Shown one piece after another: positions 53,034 to 61,498 of a stretch of 64,000 nt of DNA. Origin of the DNA: Bacteroides propionicigenes. Lineage in GTDB: Bacteria; Bacteroidota; Bacteroidia; Bacteroidales; Bacteroidaceae. Below the pieces are notes generated by a model. The model ran no database searches. It had not been told where the DNA came from and worked only from the letters and a program-made list of their open reading frames with translations. The stretch covers positions 44,639 to 108,638 of the forward strand of contig NZ_JAHBBW010000015.1 in the NCBI RefSeq assembly GCF_018390535.1, read 5' to 3'. Made by a program: the position numbers and the translations under genes. Every line of letters starts with the position of its first letter. Position 1 is the stretch's first letter.

Positions 53034-54161
53034 ATGAAGATTTTATTTGATTTGTCGGGGCATGATTCTATCTATTCCGGCGTTACGATATATGCACTGC
53101 GCACTCTTTCCGGTTTCGTAAAGAATGGATATAAAGATGTAACGATATTATGTGAGCCAAAACTGTACGATTATGTAACAAATACATTCCCTGATTATGA
53201 GAGTATAAAGTGTGAATCTTTAAAAGTATGCAGATTTCGTTTGGTAGTAAAAGGGTATTACTGGTCTCGTTTGGTAAACCAGAGTGATGCAGATGTTGTA
53301 TTTTCACCGCATCCGTCTTGTCTGGGCTATCTGTTTACAAAAAAGAAAATTGTTCAAACAGTCCATGACCTTCAGCCGCTGAAAGTGTATAAAGGATTAC
53401 CACGCGTGGTATATGCTTTGCTTTTTCCGTTTATCTTGTTAAGAAGCGAAAGAATTATCACTATTTCCGATTATGTAAAAAAGGAGATTGAGAGAGTATA
53501 TCCGTTTATATCCCGGTCTAAAATAGAAACAATCTATAACAGCGTGGCGGTTGATGATACATACTATGGCACTTCTCCTTTGCAAGCAGGATATTTGCTT
53601 TATGTGAGTTCACTGTTGAAGTATAAGAATGTGCTTACTTTATTGAAAGCGTATAACCTGATAAAGGAACAGATTAACCGGAAACTGGTGATAATCGGTC
53701 GCGTTATCAATCTTGCGGACGATTCTTGGGAAAAGGAGGCGCTTCCTTTTATTCAGAAGAACCATTTGGAGCGTTTTATCATTCATATTTCACAGCCATT
53801 GGCAGACGATGAGTTATCTCGTTATTTCCAGTTTACCGATCTCTTTATCCATCCATCCTTATTAGAAGGATTTGGTTATACTCCCATTGAGGCGGCCATT
53901 CATAAAGTGCCTGTTTTAACTACTAAGGAAACCGCTTTATACGAAACGACTATGGGGTTACTGAACTACTATAGTCCAGCTACGGATGAGCATGCTTTAG
54001 CGGAAAAGATATTGCTGTTATTGGAGAACAAGGTCGCTCCGGAGGAGTTGGAAAGAATATCAGAAACGTTGAAAAAACAATACGATTACTGTAACCAGTC
54101 TCGGAAAATCTATGATTTATTGCTTAAAACATTTACATCTGGAAGTTTCATGGGACGCTAA
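53034..54161 (+). CDS. Glycosyltransferase, GT4-like
   Basis: A 375-residue cytosolic glycosyltransferase of GT-B fold. The N-terminus (MKILFDLSGHDSIYSGVTIY) has the usual flexible acceptor loop. The C-terminal donor site is seen as LFIHPSLLEGFGYTPIEAAI. The ATG at 53034 is preferred to 53016 because homologues begin at the MKILFDLS strand. It adds a sugar to the lipid-linked repeat unit; donor and linkage are unknown. Confidence 0.86.
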   Translation: MKILFDLSGHDSIYSGVTIYALRTLSGFVKNGYKDVTILCEPKLYDYVTNTFPDYESIKCESLKVCRFRLVVKGYYWSRLVNQSDADVVFSPHPSCLGYLFTKKKIVQTVHDLQPLKVYKGLPRVVYALLFPFILLRSERIITISDYVKKEIERVYPFISRSKIETIYNSVAVDDTYYGTSPLQAGYLLYVSSLLKYKNVLTLLKAYNLIKEQINRKLVIIGRVINLADDSWEKEALPFIQKNHLERFIIHISQPLADDELSRYFQFTDLFIHPSLLEGFGYTPIEAAIHKVPVLTTKETALYETTMGLLNYYSPATDEHALAEKILLLLENKVAPEELERISETLKKQYDYCNQSRKIYDLLLKTFTSGSFMGR

Positions 54162-54172
54162 CAAAATATTTA

Positions 54173-55249
54173 ATGAAAACAAAAGTATACATAGACTTCC
54201 GCTGTGACCGTGTTTATTCTTCTTATTATATAAAGGGGTTATGTCAGGTGTTTGGCAGTCAAAACGTGATATATACCTTGAAATATTTTCGAGAGGTTGA
54301 TATGACTAAACTTATCCCAAGCGATGACCCTGCCGGAGGTGAAGATCCCCGCATGCTTTTGTTTGTCGTAAAAAACGGAAATCGTATCCGGAAGTTTGTG
54401 GTTGACTACAATGATAAAACTTATATCAGGGATAAAATGTATGAGTGGTGTGATGTCTATGCCAAAATTAATTTTGAAAAAGATAAACTTCCCGAAAAAT
54501 ACAAGGCGAAAATTTTGTCAATACCGCCGGGTACAGCTACTCCGGCTCACGGATATTGTAGGACTGTATTGAATGCACTGCATAGTACCATTGTCCTGTT
54601 TCTGCTCCGTAGAAAGATACTTAAGAAGCCCCTGCCATTTCTCAAAGAGTGTGTTTCCGCCAGATTCAAACGCATCAACATGTCAGAACTGGAAAATGCA
54701 AGCCCGGCTGTCCGGCCGTTTTATCTTTTCTTTATTTCCTCTTTGTGGAAATATAGGAATCATCCGCAATACGATGCTTATATCGATGCAGTGAATGATG
54801 GGAGACTGATATATTTGGATGCGGTTTCGTCAATGGATTCGGTTTGTTTTGAGGGCGGCTTATGGTCTGTGGAAAAACCATTGTATAATTCAAGCGGTAA
54901 GAATATCAGTTATAGTACTCGATATAGTTACAGAGATTACATCAATAAAAGCAAACAGTCGGTGTGTGTGTTCAATCTTCCTGCCGTATGGGGATGCCAT
55001 GGCTGGAAGATGTGTGAGTTTCTTGCCATGGGTAAAGCCATTATCAGTATGCCAATGAAGAATGAGTTGCCGTCTCCTTTAATCGATGGCGAAACTGTCT
55101 ACTTTGTTCATAATGAAGCGGAGATAAAAGAGGCGGTGGAGCGTATTATGAATGATGAGTCTTTCAGAAAAAAGTTGGAGAAGGGAGCGCGTGATTATTA
55201 TCACAGATGGTGTGCACCTGATAGTGTGATAAAGTTGATAACGGGTTAG
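54173..55249 (+). CDS. Putative glycosyltransferase of capsule locus
   Basis: A 358-residue protein. The C-terminal third resembles the donor-binding domain of GT-B enzymes (GCHGWKMCEFLAMGKAIISMP, then LIDGETVYFVHNEAEIKEAVER), while the N-terminal part is divergent. It lies 11 bp after the preceding glycosyltransferase gene. It is the last plus-strand capsule gene before the antisense module. Confidence 0.75.
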   Translation: MKTKVYIDFRCDRVYSSYYIKGLCQVFGSQNVIYTLKYFREVDMTKLIPSDDPAGGEDPRMLLFVVKNGNRIRKFVVDYNDKTYIRDKMYEWCDVYAKINFEKDKLPEKYKAKILSIPPGTATPAHGYCRTVLNALHSTIVLFLLRRKILKKPLPFLKECVSARFKRINMSELENASPAVRPFYLFFISSLWKYRNHPQYDAYIDAVNDGRLIYLDAVSSMDSVCFEGGLWSVEKPLYNSSGKNISYSTRYSYRDYINKSKQSVCVFNLPAVWGCHGWKMCEFLAMGKAIISMPMKNELPSPLIDGETVYFVHNEAEIKEAVERIMNDESFRKKLEKGARDYYHRWCAPDSVIKLITG

Positions 55250-55252
55250 TGT

Positions 55253-55296
55253 GTTAGCATCCCCCAAGACGTATAGTATAATAGTTTCAAAGCCCC
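55253..55296 (-). repeat. Intact partner of the 52936 repeat, at the amidase 3' end
   Basis: This 44-bp copy lies just downstream of, and slightly inside, the amidase gene. It marks the junction between the first capsule gene block and the antisense module. Confidence 0.7.
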
Positions 55297-55700
55297 CTGT
55301 ACTCCGCCACTGTATTGAAGCAGGGGCATGGTTTCATCGGATTCAGGTCATGATGTCCCACAATCAGCGCTTGTGGAAAAAGTTGTTTCAACTCCCGCAG
55401 CAACGCCAGTAGTGAAGCCTTTTGCAGCAGCGTGCGGGTGTCGGCAGGTTGTCCCGAGGCAGTAAGGCCGCCCTCGTAGCAGATGCCTATGGAATAGCGG
55501 TTATGCCCTCGGCAATGCGCACCCATCTTTTCTATCGGACGTCCTCGGTGAATTTCTCCGTCACGTGTCACGTAGAAGTGATATCCGATGTCCCGGAATC
55601 CCCGGTGCAGGATGTGCTCCCGTCGGCAATCTTCAAAGCTCAGGCTCACGCCCTGAGGCGTGGTCGAGCAGTGAATAACAAGCAGGGTAACGGTTCTCAT
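55287..55700 (-). CDS. N-acetylmuramoyl-L-alanine amidase (amidase_2, T7-lysozyme-like)
   Basis: A 137-residue zinc amidase that cleaves the MurNAc-L-Ala bond of peptidoglycan. Zinc and active-site segments are LLVIHCSTTPQG, RDIGYHFYVTRDGEIHRGR, GAHCRGHNRYSIGICYEGG and VGHHDLNPMKPCPCF. ATG 55700 overlaps the stop of the smalltalk gene by four bases (ATGA). A longer reading to 55781 overlaps that gene entirely and is unlikely. It has no signal peptide. This amidase plus smalltalk pair recurs next to Bacteroides capsule loci. Confidence 0.9.
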   Translation of the reverse strand: MRTVTLLVIHCSTTPQGVSLSFEDCRREHILHRGFRDIGYHFYVTRDGEIHRGRPIEKMGAHCRGHNRYSIGICYEGGLTASGQPADTRTLLQKASLLALLRELKQLFPQALIVGHHDLNPMKPCPCFNTVAEYRGL

Positions 55701-55804
55701 CGTCCTATGCAGGAACTGATACCGAATACTCCGGCAAGGGCGGTAGCTACCGCCACAAGTGCTTTGAGGACGATGCCCCATACAGATTTTGATTTTGTGC
55801 TCAT
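55697..55804 (-). CDS. Smalltalk protein (35 aa)
   Basis: MSTKSKSVWGIVLKALVAVA starts this 35-residue peptide. It is a basic N-terminus, a single hydrophobic helix (about residues 9-30) and a short tail SSCIGR. It fits the smalltalk protein family, found in Bacteroides between an HU-like gene and the amidase. Its TGA overlaps the amidase ATG, so the two are translated together. The function is unknown; a holin-like or membrane-anchoring role is only a suggestion from the pairing with a lytic enzyme. Confidence 0.85.
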   Translation of the reverse strand: MSTKSKSVWGIVLKALVAVATALAGVFGISSCIGR

Positions 55805-55841
55805 GTTGTTTAAATATGAATTAATATTTAATGCTTAATAT

Positions 55842-56312
55842 TTATCCCAGCGGATTCTCCTCTTGTCCCTCTTCTAAGTCGCTTCCGCCTCCGGTGGGCG
55901 TATCTTCCCCGGTGGTGTACTTGGAAGCCTCTTTCAACTGGCCTTCCAAGTTGATTTGGGCGTTGCTCAACTCTCCGGTGGCACGGGCACGGAGCTTCAG
56001 CCCCTTTACATTGTCCGCCAGCGTGAAGTCGGCAGCCGAGGCAGCGCCTTTCTTGCTGACGATGCCTACGGAAAAAATGGCGAGGTCGTCCAGCTTCACG
56101 TTCTTGCCGTCCAAGATAAGCTCCTTGATGCAGGAAATCATGTCGGTGAGCACGCCTTTGATTAACCCGGCGGAATAGGGCGTGTTGTGGTTTGCCATGT
56201 GCTTGGCAAGCTTTTCGGTGTCGAAGGTGTCTTCAATGAGAGGACGGGCATACCAAAGACCGTTGTGAGAATTGTTCTCTCCTGTAATTTGATACTTTTT
56301 GTAACGAATCAT
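55842..56312 (-). CDS. HU-like DNA-binding protein of the capsule-associated module
   Basis: A 156-residue HU-family protein. The HU-like fold (about residues 1-120) includes LWYARPLIEDTFDTEKLAKHM, IKGVLTDMISCIKELILDG and KLDDLAIFSVGI. A Gly/Glu-rich tail (from about 137, TGGGSDLEEGQEENPLG) follows. It lies 37 bp upstream of smalltalk on the same strand. The 200-bp gap upstream is divergent with the DUF4248 gene. Confidence 0.85.
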   Translation of the reverse strand: MIRYKKYQITGENNSHNGLWYARPLIEDTFDTEKLAKHMANHNTPYSAGLIKGVLTDMISCIKELILDGKNVKLDDLAIFSVGIVSKKGAASAADFTLADNVKGLKLRARATGELSNAQINLEGQLKEASKYTTGEDTPTGGGSDLEEGQEENPLG

Positions 56313-56514
56313 ACTTTTTTGAATTTTAAATTATGAATTGTCAATTGTCAACTATTTTGTGATCACATGGCAAAGATACGACACGGTAAAAGCTGGTTTG
56401 CAGGTTTCTGTCCGTTCGGGTTCATTATGGTTCGTTATAGTTGAATAAATGTTCATTTGTATGAATGTTTTTATGTACCTTTGGAGTATAATAAGAACTG
56501 AAACTCAAAAAGAT

Positions 56515-56733
56515 ATGGGAGAATTCAAGACACATATGTATGGCCGTACCGAACTGGCGCAGACCTATTTTCCCGACCTGTGCCCGCAGGCGGCTTTTCG
56601 TAAACTGAACCAATGGATAGATTTTCACCCCACCTTGCGGAGCGAACTCCGGGCGCTGATGCCTTCGGAGAAGACAAGGACGTATACCCCGGCACAAGTG
56701 CGGCTGATTGTAGAGGTGCTGGGAGAGCCGTGA
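56515..56733 (+). CDS. DUF4248 domain protein
   Basis: A 72-residue protein starting at ATG 56515 (MGEFKTHMYGRTELAQTYFP). Earlier in-frame codons are not conserved in type. The sequence ARTYTPAQVRLIVEVLGEP-like end and AAFRKLNQWI suggest a small helical, possibly DNA-binding, protein. It is the plus-strand member of the otherwise antisense module. Function unknown. Confidence 0.78.
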   Translation: MGEFKTHMYGRTELAQTYFPDLCPQAAFRKLNQWIDFHPTLRSELRALMPSEKTRTYTPAQVRLIVEVLGEP

Positions 56734-56824
56734 TTTCAACTGTAAAGAGCTACTTGGAAGAGCCGGAGTTGAACTTTAGCTCTCTGAAGTGGCTCTTTAC
56801 AGGGACAGGACGGATAGTGGCACT

Positions 56825-56890
56825 GAAAAATGCACTAAATGCAGAAAATGCAGAGGTCTCGCTTCCTCACACACGCGTGCGTGTATATAT
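56825..56890 (+). repeat. Inverted repeat arm A at the 3' end of the DUF3987 gene
   Basis: A run of AAAATGCA-type units followed by cttcctcacacacgcg. It matches, in inverse orientation, 58291-58359 inside the same gene (roughly three quarters identical by eye over about 65 bp). The DUF3987 C-terminal codons are inside it. Confidence 0.65.
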
Positions 56891-58657
56891 ATGGGCGTCT
56901 TCCTGTAAGGCACCCTGTTTCAATAGACGCCTTAGCCAGCTCAGCACGGTATTGGGGTTAACGCCCTTTTGGGCAGCGTGTTCCAACAGTTCCGTACGGT
57001 TGAAGGCTTGCGGCATATCGTGGAAGAAATTGTCCCGGTCGGCGTTGGTGCGTCGGCTTACTTCTGTCTTTGGCAGGAAAGACAGGATGTGCGTAGCGTG
57101 CTGGTAAAACGGTTCCACGAGTCCGATTACCGCCTCGAAGTCGACTGTGGAGAGGTGGATGTCCCAACGGGTGATGATACCGTCTTTCAGGTTGTCCGTG
57201 GGGAGCTCGGTATCAGGGGTGAGGTTTCCTCGCAGCAGTCCGACGATGGTGGCTATGCGGCAGATATTTACTGCCATACGTGCCACGGAGCTGCTCATTT
57301 CGTTGCCCTGATTGGCATAGGCATGCCGGAAGAGGGCGGCGAAGCGGCTGTTGAACTCGCTGCGCTGTTCTTCGGTAAACTTCAGGGTGTAGAGGCCTCC
57401 CTGTTTCAATTTTTCCAACTGCCGCTTCCATTCCTCGCCCATGGTGGCAAAGAGGCTTTCCATGTCGGTGTCGTGGTTGTCGAACTGATCCTTCCACTCA
57501 TGTATGGCAGGCATATAGTAGAAAATCTGTCGGGAGAAAAGCCCGTTCTCTACCGAGGGTATGAGTGGTTTCACTTGCGCCGGCGTTCCGGATAGGAGAA
57601 TGGAGAGGTAGGACTTCTTGATTTCGCGATATTCCTGCTCCGTGCGGCGGTTGTACGAGAGGAAATCGTGGTCGAAAGCCCTGCGCAGCGTGTCACTCCA
57701 ATGACCGTAGTCCGTGCCGATGGCAGTGGAAATGGTGTCCGCCTCCGTTTCAAAGATAATTCCCGTGCCGTTGGCATCCATGATATTTTGCAGGATTCCC
57801 GTGCCTGTGTTGTTGCCCGATATGATGAACATCTTGTTGGGGGGCATCTGTGGTTCTTCCACTTGTCCGCGCTCTTTGCCCAAGGCGTTGTAGCTGTTTT
57901 TCGCTTTCTTGTAGACGTCCATCTGCTGTCCCACTTGCTGGCGTATCTCGTCGTGTATAGGCTCTATCAGCAGGCGTATGAATCCCAGTACCCCTTTGCC
58001 CGCAGCGGGGGGCGCCACGATGAAGGTCTGGAGGCAGGGCGATTGCATTTTGCCCCCGTATAGGCAGCGGGCCTTACGTTCCATGCAGGCTCCCAATGCG
58101 GTGAGAGCTCCGAGCAGCAATACGTCGCGTTGCGGCCCTGTGGCGTCGCAGTCGCGGATGCGTTGCAAGGGCTGCGGCCATTCGGCTTCGGGCAGCAGGG
58201 GGAGGGGCAGCAAGGGTTCGCTGCCGGGTGTCTTTTCTTCTTCACGCTCCGGGAAGTCGTCGGTGCCGGACTGTAAGTCTTTGTCCGCAATATAAGGTAC
58301 GTGCGCGTGTGTGTGAGGAAGGGGAACCGGTGCATTTTTGGCATTTTGTGCATTTTTTGTCTGTTTTGTCAGTTTCTCTTCGCAGATGTTCACACCTACC
58401 GCTTGGGCAAGGTGGAATGCTGTACCCAAGTGTACGCTTCCTTTCCCGTTCTTTAAGGCGTTGGTGTATAGGCGGTCGGCATGGGCTGACTGATATTTGG
58501 GCGAGAGACGGCAGATGCGGTGGAATCCAGCTCGCCCTCCTTCACCGCAATCGGTGGCTATCGCCATGGCAAGTTGTACGTATTCGGCATAAGAGGGCGC
58601 GATGTCTGCGCAGGCTGCTTCGATGGCAGCTGTGAGTTTTTCTAATGATTTAAACAT
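56867..58657 (-). CDS. DUF3987 primase/helicase-like protein
   Basis: A 596-residue protein from ATG 58657 (MFKSLEKLTAAIEAACADI). A helical N-terminal domain (to about residue 95) is followed by a low-complexity linker (KNAQNAKNAPVPLPHTHAHV). The ATPase core has a Walker A-like loop VAPPAAGKGVLGF and the later motif IIFETEADTISTAIG. Such proteins resemble the helicase half of mobile-element primase-helicases. It starts 8 bp after the VirE-N-like gene, with which it probably acts. Its 3' end and linker carry inverted repeats of each other. Confidence 0.85.
   Translation of the reverse strand: MFKSLEKLTAAIEAACADIAPSYAEYVQLAMAIATDCGEGGRAGFHRICRLSPKYQSAHADRLYTNALKNGKGSVHLGTAFHLAQAVGVNICEEKLTKQTKNAQNAKNAPVPLPHTHAHVPYIADKDLQSGTDDFPEREEEKTPGSEPLLPLPLLPEAEWPQPLQRIRDCDATGPQRDVLLLGALTALGACMERKARCLYGGKMQSPCLQTFIVAPPAAGKGVLGFIRLLIEPIHDEIRQQVGQQMDVYKKAKNSYNALGKERGQVEEPQMPPNKMFIISGNNTGTGILQNIMDANGTGIIFETEADTISTAIGTDYGHWSDTLRRAFDHDFLSYNRRTEQEYREIKKSYLSILLSGTPAQVKPLIPSVENGLFSRQIFYYMPAIHEWKDQFDNHDTDMESLFATMGEEWKRQLEKLKQGGLYTLKFTEEQRSEFNSRFAALFRHAYANQGNEMSSSVARMAVNICRIATIVGLLRGNLTPDTELPTDNLKDGIITRWDIHLSTVDFEAVIGLVEPFYQHATHILSFLPKTEVSRRTNADRDNFFHDMPQAFNRTELLEHAAQKGVNPNTVLSWLRRLLKQGALQEDAHIYTRTRV
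58291..58359 (-). repeat. Inverted repeat arm B within the DUF3987 linker
   Basis: This is the inverse of 56825-56890 and encodes the Asn-Ala-Lys and PHTHAHV part of the linker. The two arms enclose about 1.4 kb of the gene. Confidence 0.65.
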
Positions 58658-58665
58658 GTTGTGAT

Positions 58666-59319
58666 TTATAAGTTGTGATTTATGGGGCATGGAAGAGGTT
58701 TTTTCTGTTCTCTGAACAAGGCTTCGGGATCATGGCACAGGAAACAGGCACGCACGATGTCCTTGCCTGAAGTGTCCACGCCTTTGCCTGTGGGCTTGTC
58801 TTGCGTATCGCCTCCGTAGGCCATCTCTACGTAGTTCATTGCCCAATACATGCTTTCTGCGGCATTTTGTGCGGCATCGGCGGCATGTTCCTGCCGATAG
58901 GGCACAAAGGCTTTCACTCCTCGTCCGCCGGGACTTACAAAGCAGAGTACGGGACATAGGAACGGATCATCGAAGAGTGTCCGGCGCATTTGCTCGGCCT
59001 CTTGGAGGGAGTCCAAATGGTCGATGTCCACCACTACCAGTCCGGAGGTTTTCAGCAACGAGCGGCAGTTGCGGCGGGTGAATACGCCGCAGGGAGTGAC
59101 GTAGGGCAACAGGGAGGCTTTGGCGGCGCGTATGTCGGCGGCGTTCCGCACCTGTAAGGTGGCAAGGCGCAACGGTTCGTTGCAGGTGATGAGTTGATAC
59201 ACATCGGCAGGGGTCACTTCCATGGCGGGAGTCAGTGTGGCAGCTTTTAGGATTCGTCCCTGCGGGTTTCGCTGGGGTGCGATGGGGTTTTGGAACAGTG
59301 ACATTTTACATTCGTTCAT
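58666..59319 (-). CDS. BT4734/BF3469-family protein (VirE N-terminal domain)
   Basis: A 217-residue protein resembling the N-terminal domain of VirE-type mobile-element primases. It has the strand LVVVDIDHLDSLQEAEQ with two Asp residues as in archaeo-eukaryotic primase folds, and CFVSPGGRGVKAFVPY. It ends shortly before the DUF3987 gene, with a 14-bp tandem duplication (gttgtgatttataa) at the junction. Together the two look like a split primase-helicase. Confidence 0.85.
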   Translation of the reverse strand: MNECKMSLFQNPIAPQRNPQGRILKAATLTPAMEVTPADVYQLITCNEPLRLATLQVRNAADIRAAKASLLPYVTPCGVFTRRNCRSLLKTSGLVVVDIDHLDSLQEAEQMRRTLFDDPFLCPVLCFVSPGGRGVKAFVPYRQEHAADAAQNAAESMYWAMNYVEMAYGGDTQDKPTGKGVDTSGKDIVRACFLCHDPEALFREQKKPLPCPINHNL

Positions 59320-59432
59320 TATTTCTTTGGGTTTTGAAATTTCCGGTGAAGTTAGAGAGAATAATCCGTAGTGGATTACACGTATAGGTGTAATCCTAAT
59401 ACAATAATTTGTTATAATTCAATAAAGTTAAC

Positions 59433-59683
59433 ATGAAACAACTGACAAATGATGTCATTACTCCTCTTAACTGGGGAAAAAAGATTGAAGAAGTGCGTAA
59501 CCGTTTGGGTATTCACCAGATTGACTTATGCATAGAAGCAGGGATAAGTCCCTACACCTACCAAAAAATAAAAAGGGAAGAGGGGCGAGGCACGACAGCC
59601 TGCTGCGACTTTTGGCATGCCTGCGCCGCGCAATGACGGAAGAAGAATTCAGGGAGTTCTGGATGGGGCTGGTAAACTGTTAG
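59433..59683 (+). pseudogene. XRE-type HTH regulator with a 1-bp frameshift
   Basis: The first 50 codons give an HTH_XRE domain (WGKKIEEVRNRLGIHQIDLC, AGISPYTYQKIKR). The frame is then lost at GGGG (59582-59585) and would stop at 59636. With one more G the product continues as RHDSLLRLLACLRRAMTEE and ends EFREFWMGLVNC at 59683, about 83 residues. It is divergent from the VirE-N-like gene and may regulate the module. It could be a natural mutation, phase variation in the G run, or a sequencing error. Confidence 0.8.
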
Positions 59684-59735
59684 GAATTATGAGAGTGGCT
59701 TACAGAAGAAACAACGTAAATAAAAATATAATAGT

Positions 59736-60482
59736 ATGATACCTAAAGTTATTCATTATTGTTGGTTGAGCGGTGATCCTATTCCCGAAAAGTTACAGCG
59801 TTGTATGGATAGCTGGAAGAAATTCCTTCCGGACTATGAGTTTGTATTGTGGGACTTGGAGCGTTTTGATATCAAGACCTCTCAATGGGTAAAGGAAGCA
59901 TTTGAAGCGCAGAAGTATGCTTTTGCTGCTGATTATATCCGCTTATATGCGGTTTATAATTACGGCGGAATTTATATGGATATGGATGTAGAAGTAGTAA
60001 GACCTTTTGATGATTTGTTGGCATCGCCCTATATTTTGGGCTTGGAATCGGAGAAAGGGGTGGAGGCTGGTGTATTTGGAGCAGAAAGATACAGCCTTTT
60101 TTTGAAAAAAATTTTGTCTTATTATGAAAGACGATCTTTTTTGAAAGAAGATGGAACGTTTGACATGCGTCCTTTACCTTCTGTTTTGTTCGAAATACTG
60201 ACTGATAATTATGTTTTGAGAGAAAGAAATTCTGTCGGTATTCCTTTTGATTCCAGCATGATGTATTTATTCCCTTCGGATTACCTTACCGCCAAATCTT
60301 ATCTCAACGGAAAAATAGAAGTAACGAAACATACCTATACTATTCATCACTTTGCGGGGTCGTGGTTGACTCGAGGGCGCAGAGTCAGGGTCGCTTTTTT
60401 GAGGTTGTTGGGAGAGAGTAATGCGAATTTACTTGTACGAATTAAAATGAGTATTTTTAAGAAACTAAGGATAATTAGATAA
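59736..60482 (+). CDS. GT32-type glycosyltransferase
   Basis: A 248-residue GT-A enzyme with the GT32/OCH1-like DXD region AADYIRLYAVYNYGGIYMDMDVEV, and the N-terminal IPKVIHYCWLSGDPIPEKL. The C-terminus HHFAGSWLTRGRR is also typical. It is the first capsule gene after the antisense module. Its TAA overlaps the ATG of the next gene by one base, so the capsule operon continues here. Confidence 0.9.
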   Translation: MIPKVIHYCWLSGDPIPEKLQRCMDSWKKFLPDYEFVLWDLERFDIKTSQWVKEAFEAQKYAFAADYIRLYAVYNYGGIYMDMDVEVVRPFDDLLASPYILGLESEKGVEAGVFGAERYSLFLKKILSYYERRSFLKEDGTFDMRPLPSVLFEILTDNYVLRERNSVGIPFDSSMMYLFPSDYLTAKSYLNGKIEVTKHTYTIHHFAGSWLTRGRRVRVAFLRLLGESNANLLVRIKMSIFKKLRIIR

Positions 60483-61498
60483 TGAAAAATTATGAAGTGA
60501 CATTGAGTATACCTGTCTATAATGTTGAAAAGTATATTCATACAGCATTGTTTTCTGCTTTGAATCAAAACTTTGAAAGTATAGAGTTTCTTATTGTTGA
60601 TGATAAAGGTACTGATAGAAGTATGGAACTTGTGAACGAGATAGTTACTACTCATTTACGAAAAAACGATATACGGATTATAGATAATTTAGTAAATAAA
60701 GGATTGAGTGAATGTAGGAATATTGCAGTAAGAGAAGCGAAGGGGAAATATCTGTATTTTATGGATAGTGATGACGAAATTGTGCCTGAATGTATTTCTA
60801 TTCTTCATAAAAGAATATTAGAGACAGATGCAGATATGGTTGTGGGTTCTTATGTTAGGAAAAAAGAGAATAAAGTCGTTAGTAAAGATTGGGTATATGA
60901 AGATATGTTTACAGGCTTCTCGGATGGATTAAAAAAACTTTACTTGTCTCGTAAACTTAGAAAAGTACATACTCCTTTATGGAATAAGCTATATAACTTA
61001 GACTTTTTAAGAAGAAATGAAATATTATGTGCGCCCCAAACTAGACTAGTTGATGATATGTACTTTACATTTTTAGTAATGTGGAATATAAAAAAACTTT
61101 GTTTCGTTTCTGATATAACTTATTTATATTATGAGCGCTCGGGCGCGCTTACTGATATGAGGATTAAAAAGAATGATAAACACAGCAGAATTGCATCGGA
61201 AGGAATGTGCATTATTGATTTAAAGAAAAAATTTCTATTTAAGACAACGGATCCTATTATACAGTCTCTTCTATCTGATTATATTATTCGGGAAATTTTG
61301 TTTTTAGCTAGTGTACAATGTAGTTATAGATTACCGTTGAGGAATAAGATAGAATCAATAGACAGGCTATTGAAACCTTTCGAACGATGTACGGGTAAAT
61401 ATAAAATTATCTATAGTATCCTTTGTTCTTTATTTCCTGTGTTTAAATATATAGTTGTAAGTTCTTTTATAAAAATAAAAAAACTGATTCATGCGTAA
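60482..61498 (+). CDS. GT2 family glycosyltransferase
   Basis: A 338-residue GT-A enzyme. The N-terminal nucleotide-sugar fold (TLSIPVYNVEKYIHTALFSA) is followed by IEFLIVDDKGTDRS and the metal-binding FMDSDDEIVPE. The gene is more A+T-rich than the neighbouring core genes, which is common in transferred capsule genes. It overlaps the next gene by 8 bp. Confidence 0.9.
   Translation: MKNYEVTLSIPVYNVEKYIHTALFSALNQNFESIEFLIVDDKGTDRSMELVNEIVTTHLRKNDIRIIDNLVNKGLSECRNIAVREAKGKYLYFMDSDDEIVPECISILHKRILETDADMVVGSYVRKKENKVVSKDWVYEDMFTGFSDGLKKLYLSRKLRKVHTPLWNKLYNLDFLRRNEILCAPQTRLVDDMYFTFLVMWNIKKLCFVSDITYLYYERSGALTDMRIKKNDKHSRIASEGMCIIDLKKKFLFKTTDPIIQSLLSDYIIREILFLASVQCSYRLPLRNKIESIDRLLKPFERCTGKYKIIYSILCSLFPVFKYIVVSSFIKIKKLIHA

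Noticed and set aside
55287..59319. Prophage remnant because of an amidase and a primase/helicase-like pair
   Set aside because: There are no structural, terminase or integrase genes, and this gene set recurs beside Bacteroides capsule loci. It is treated as a capsule-associated module.
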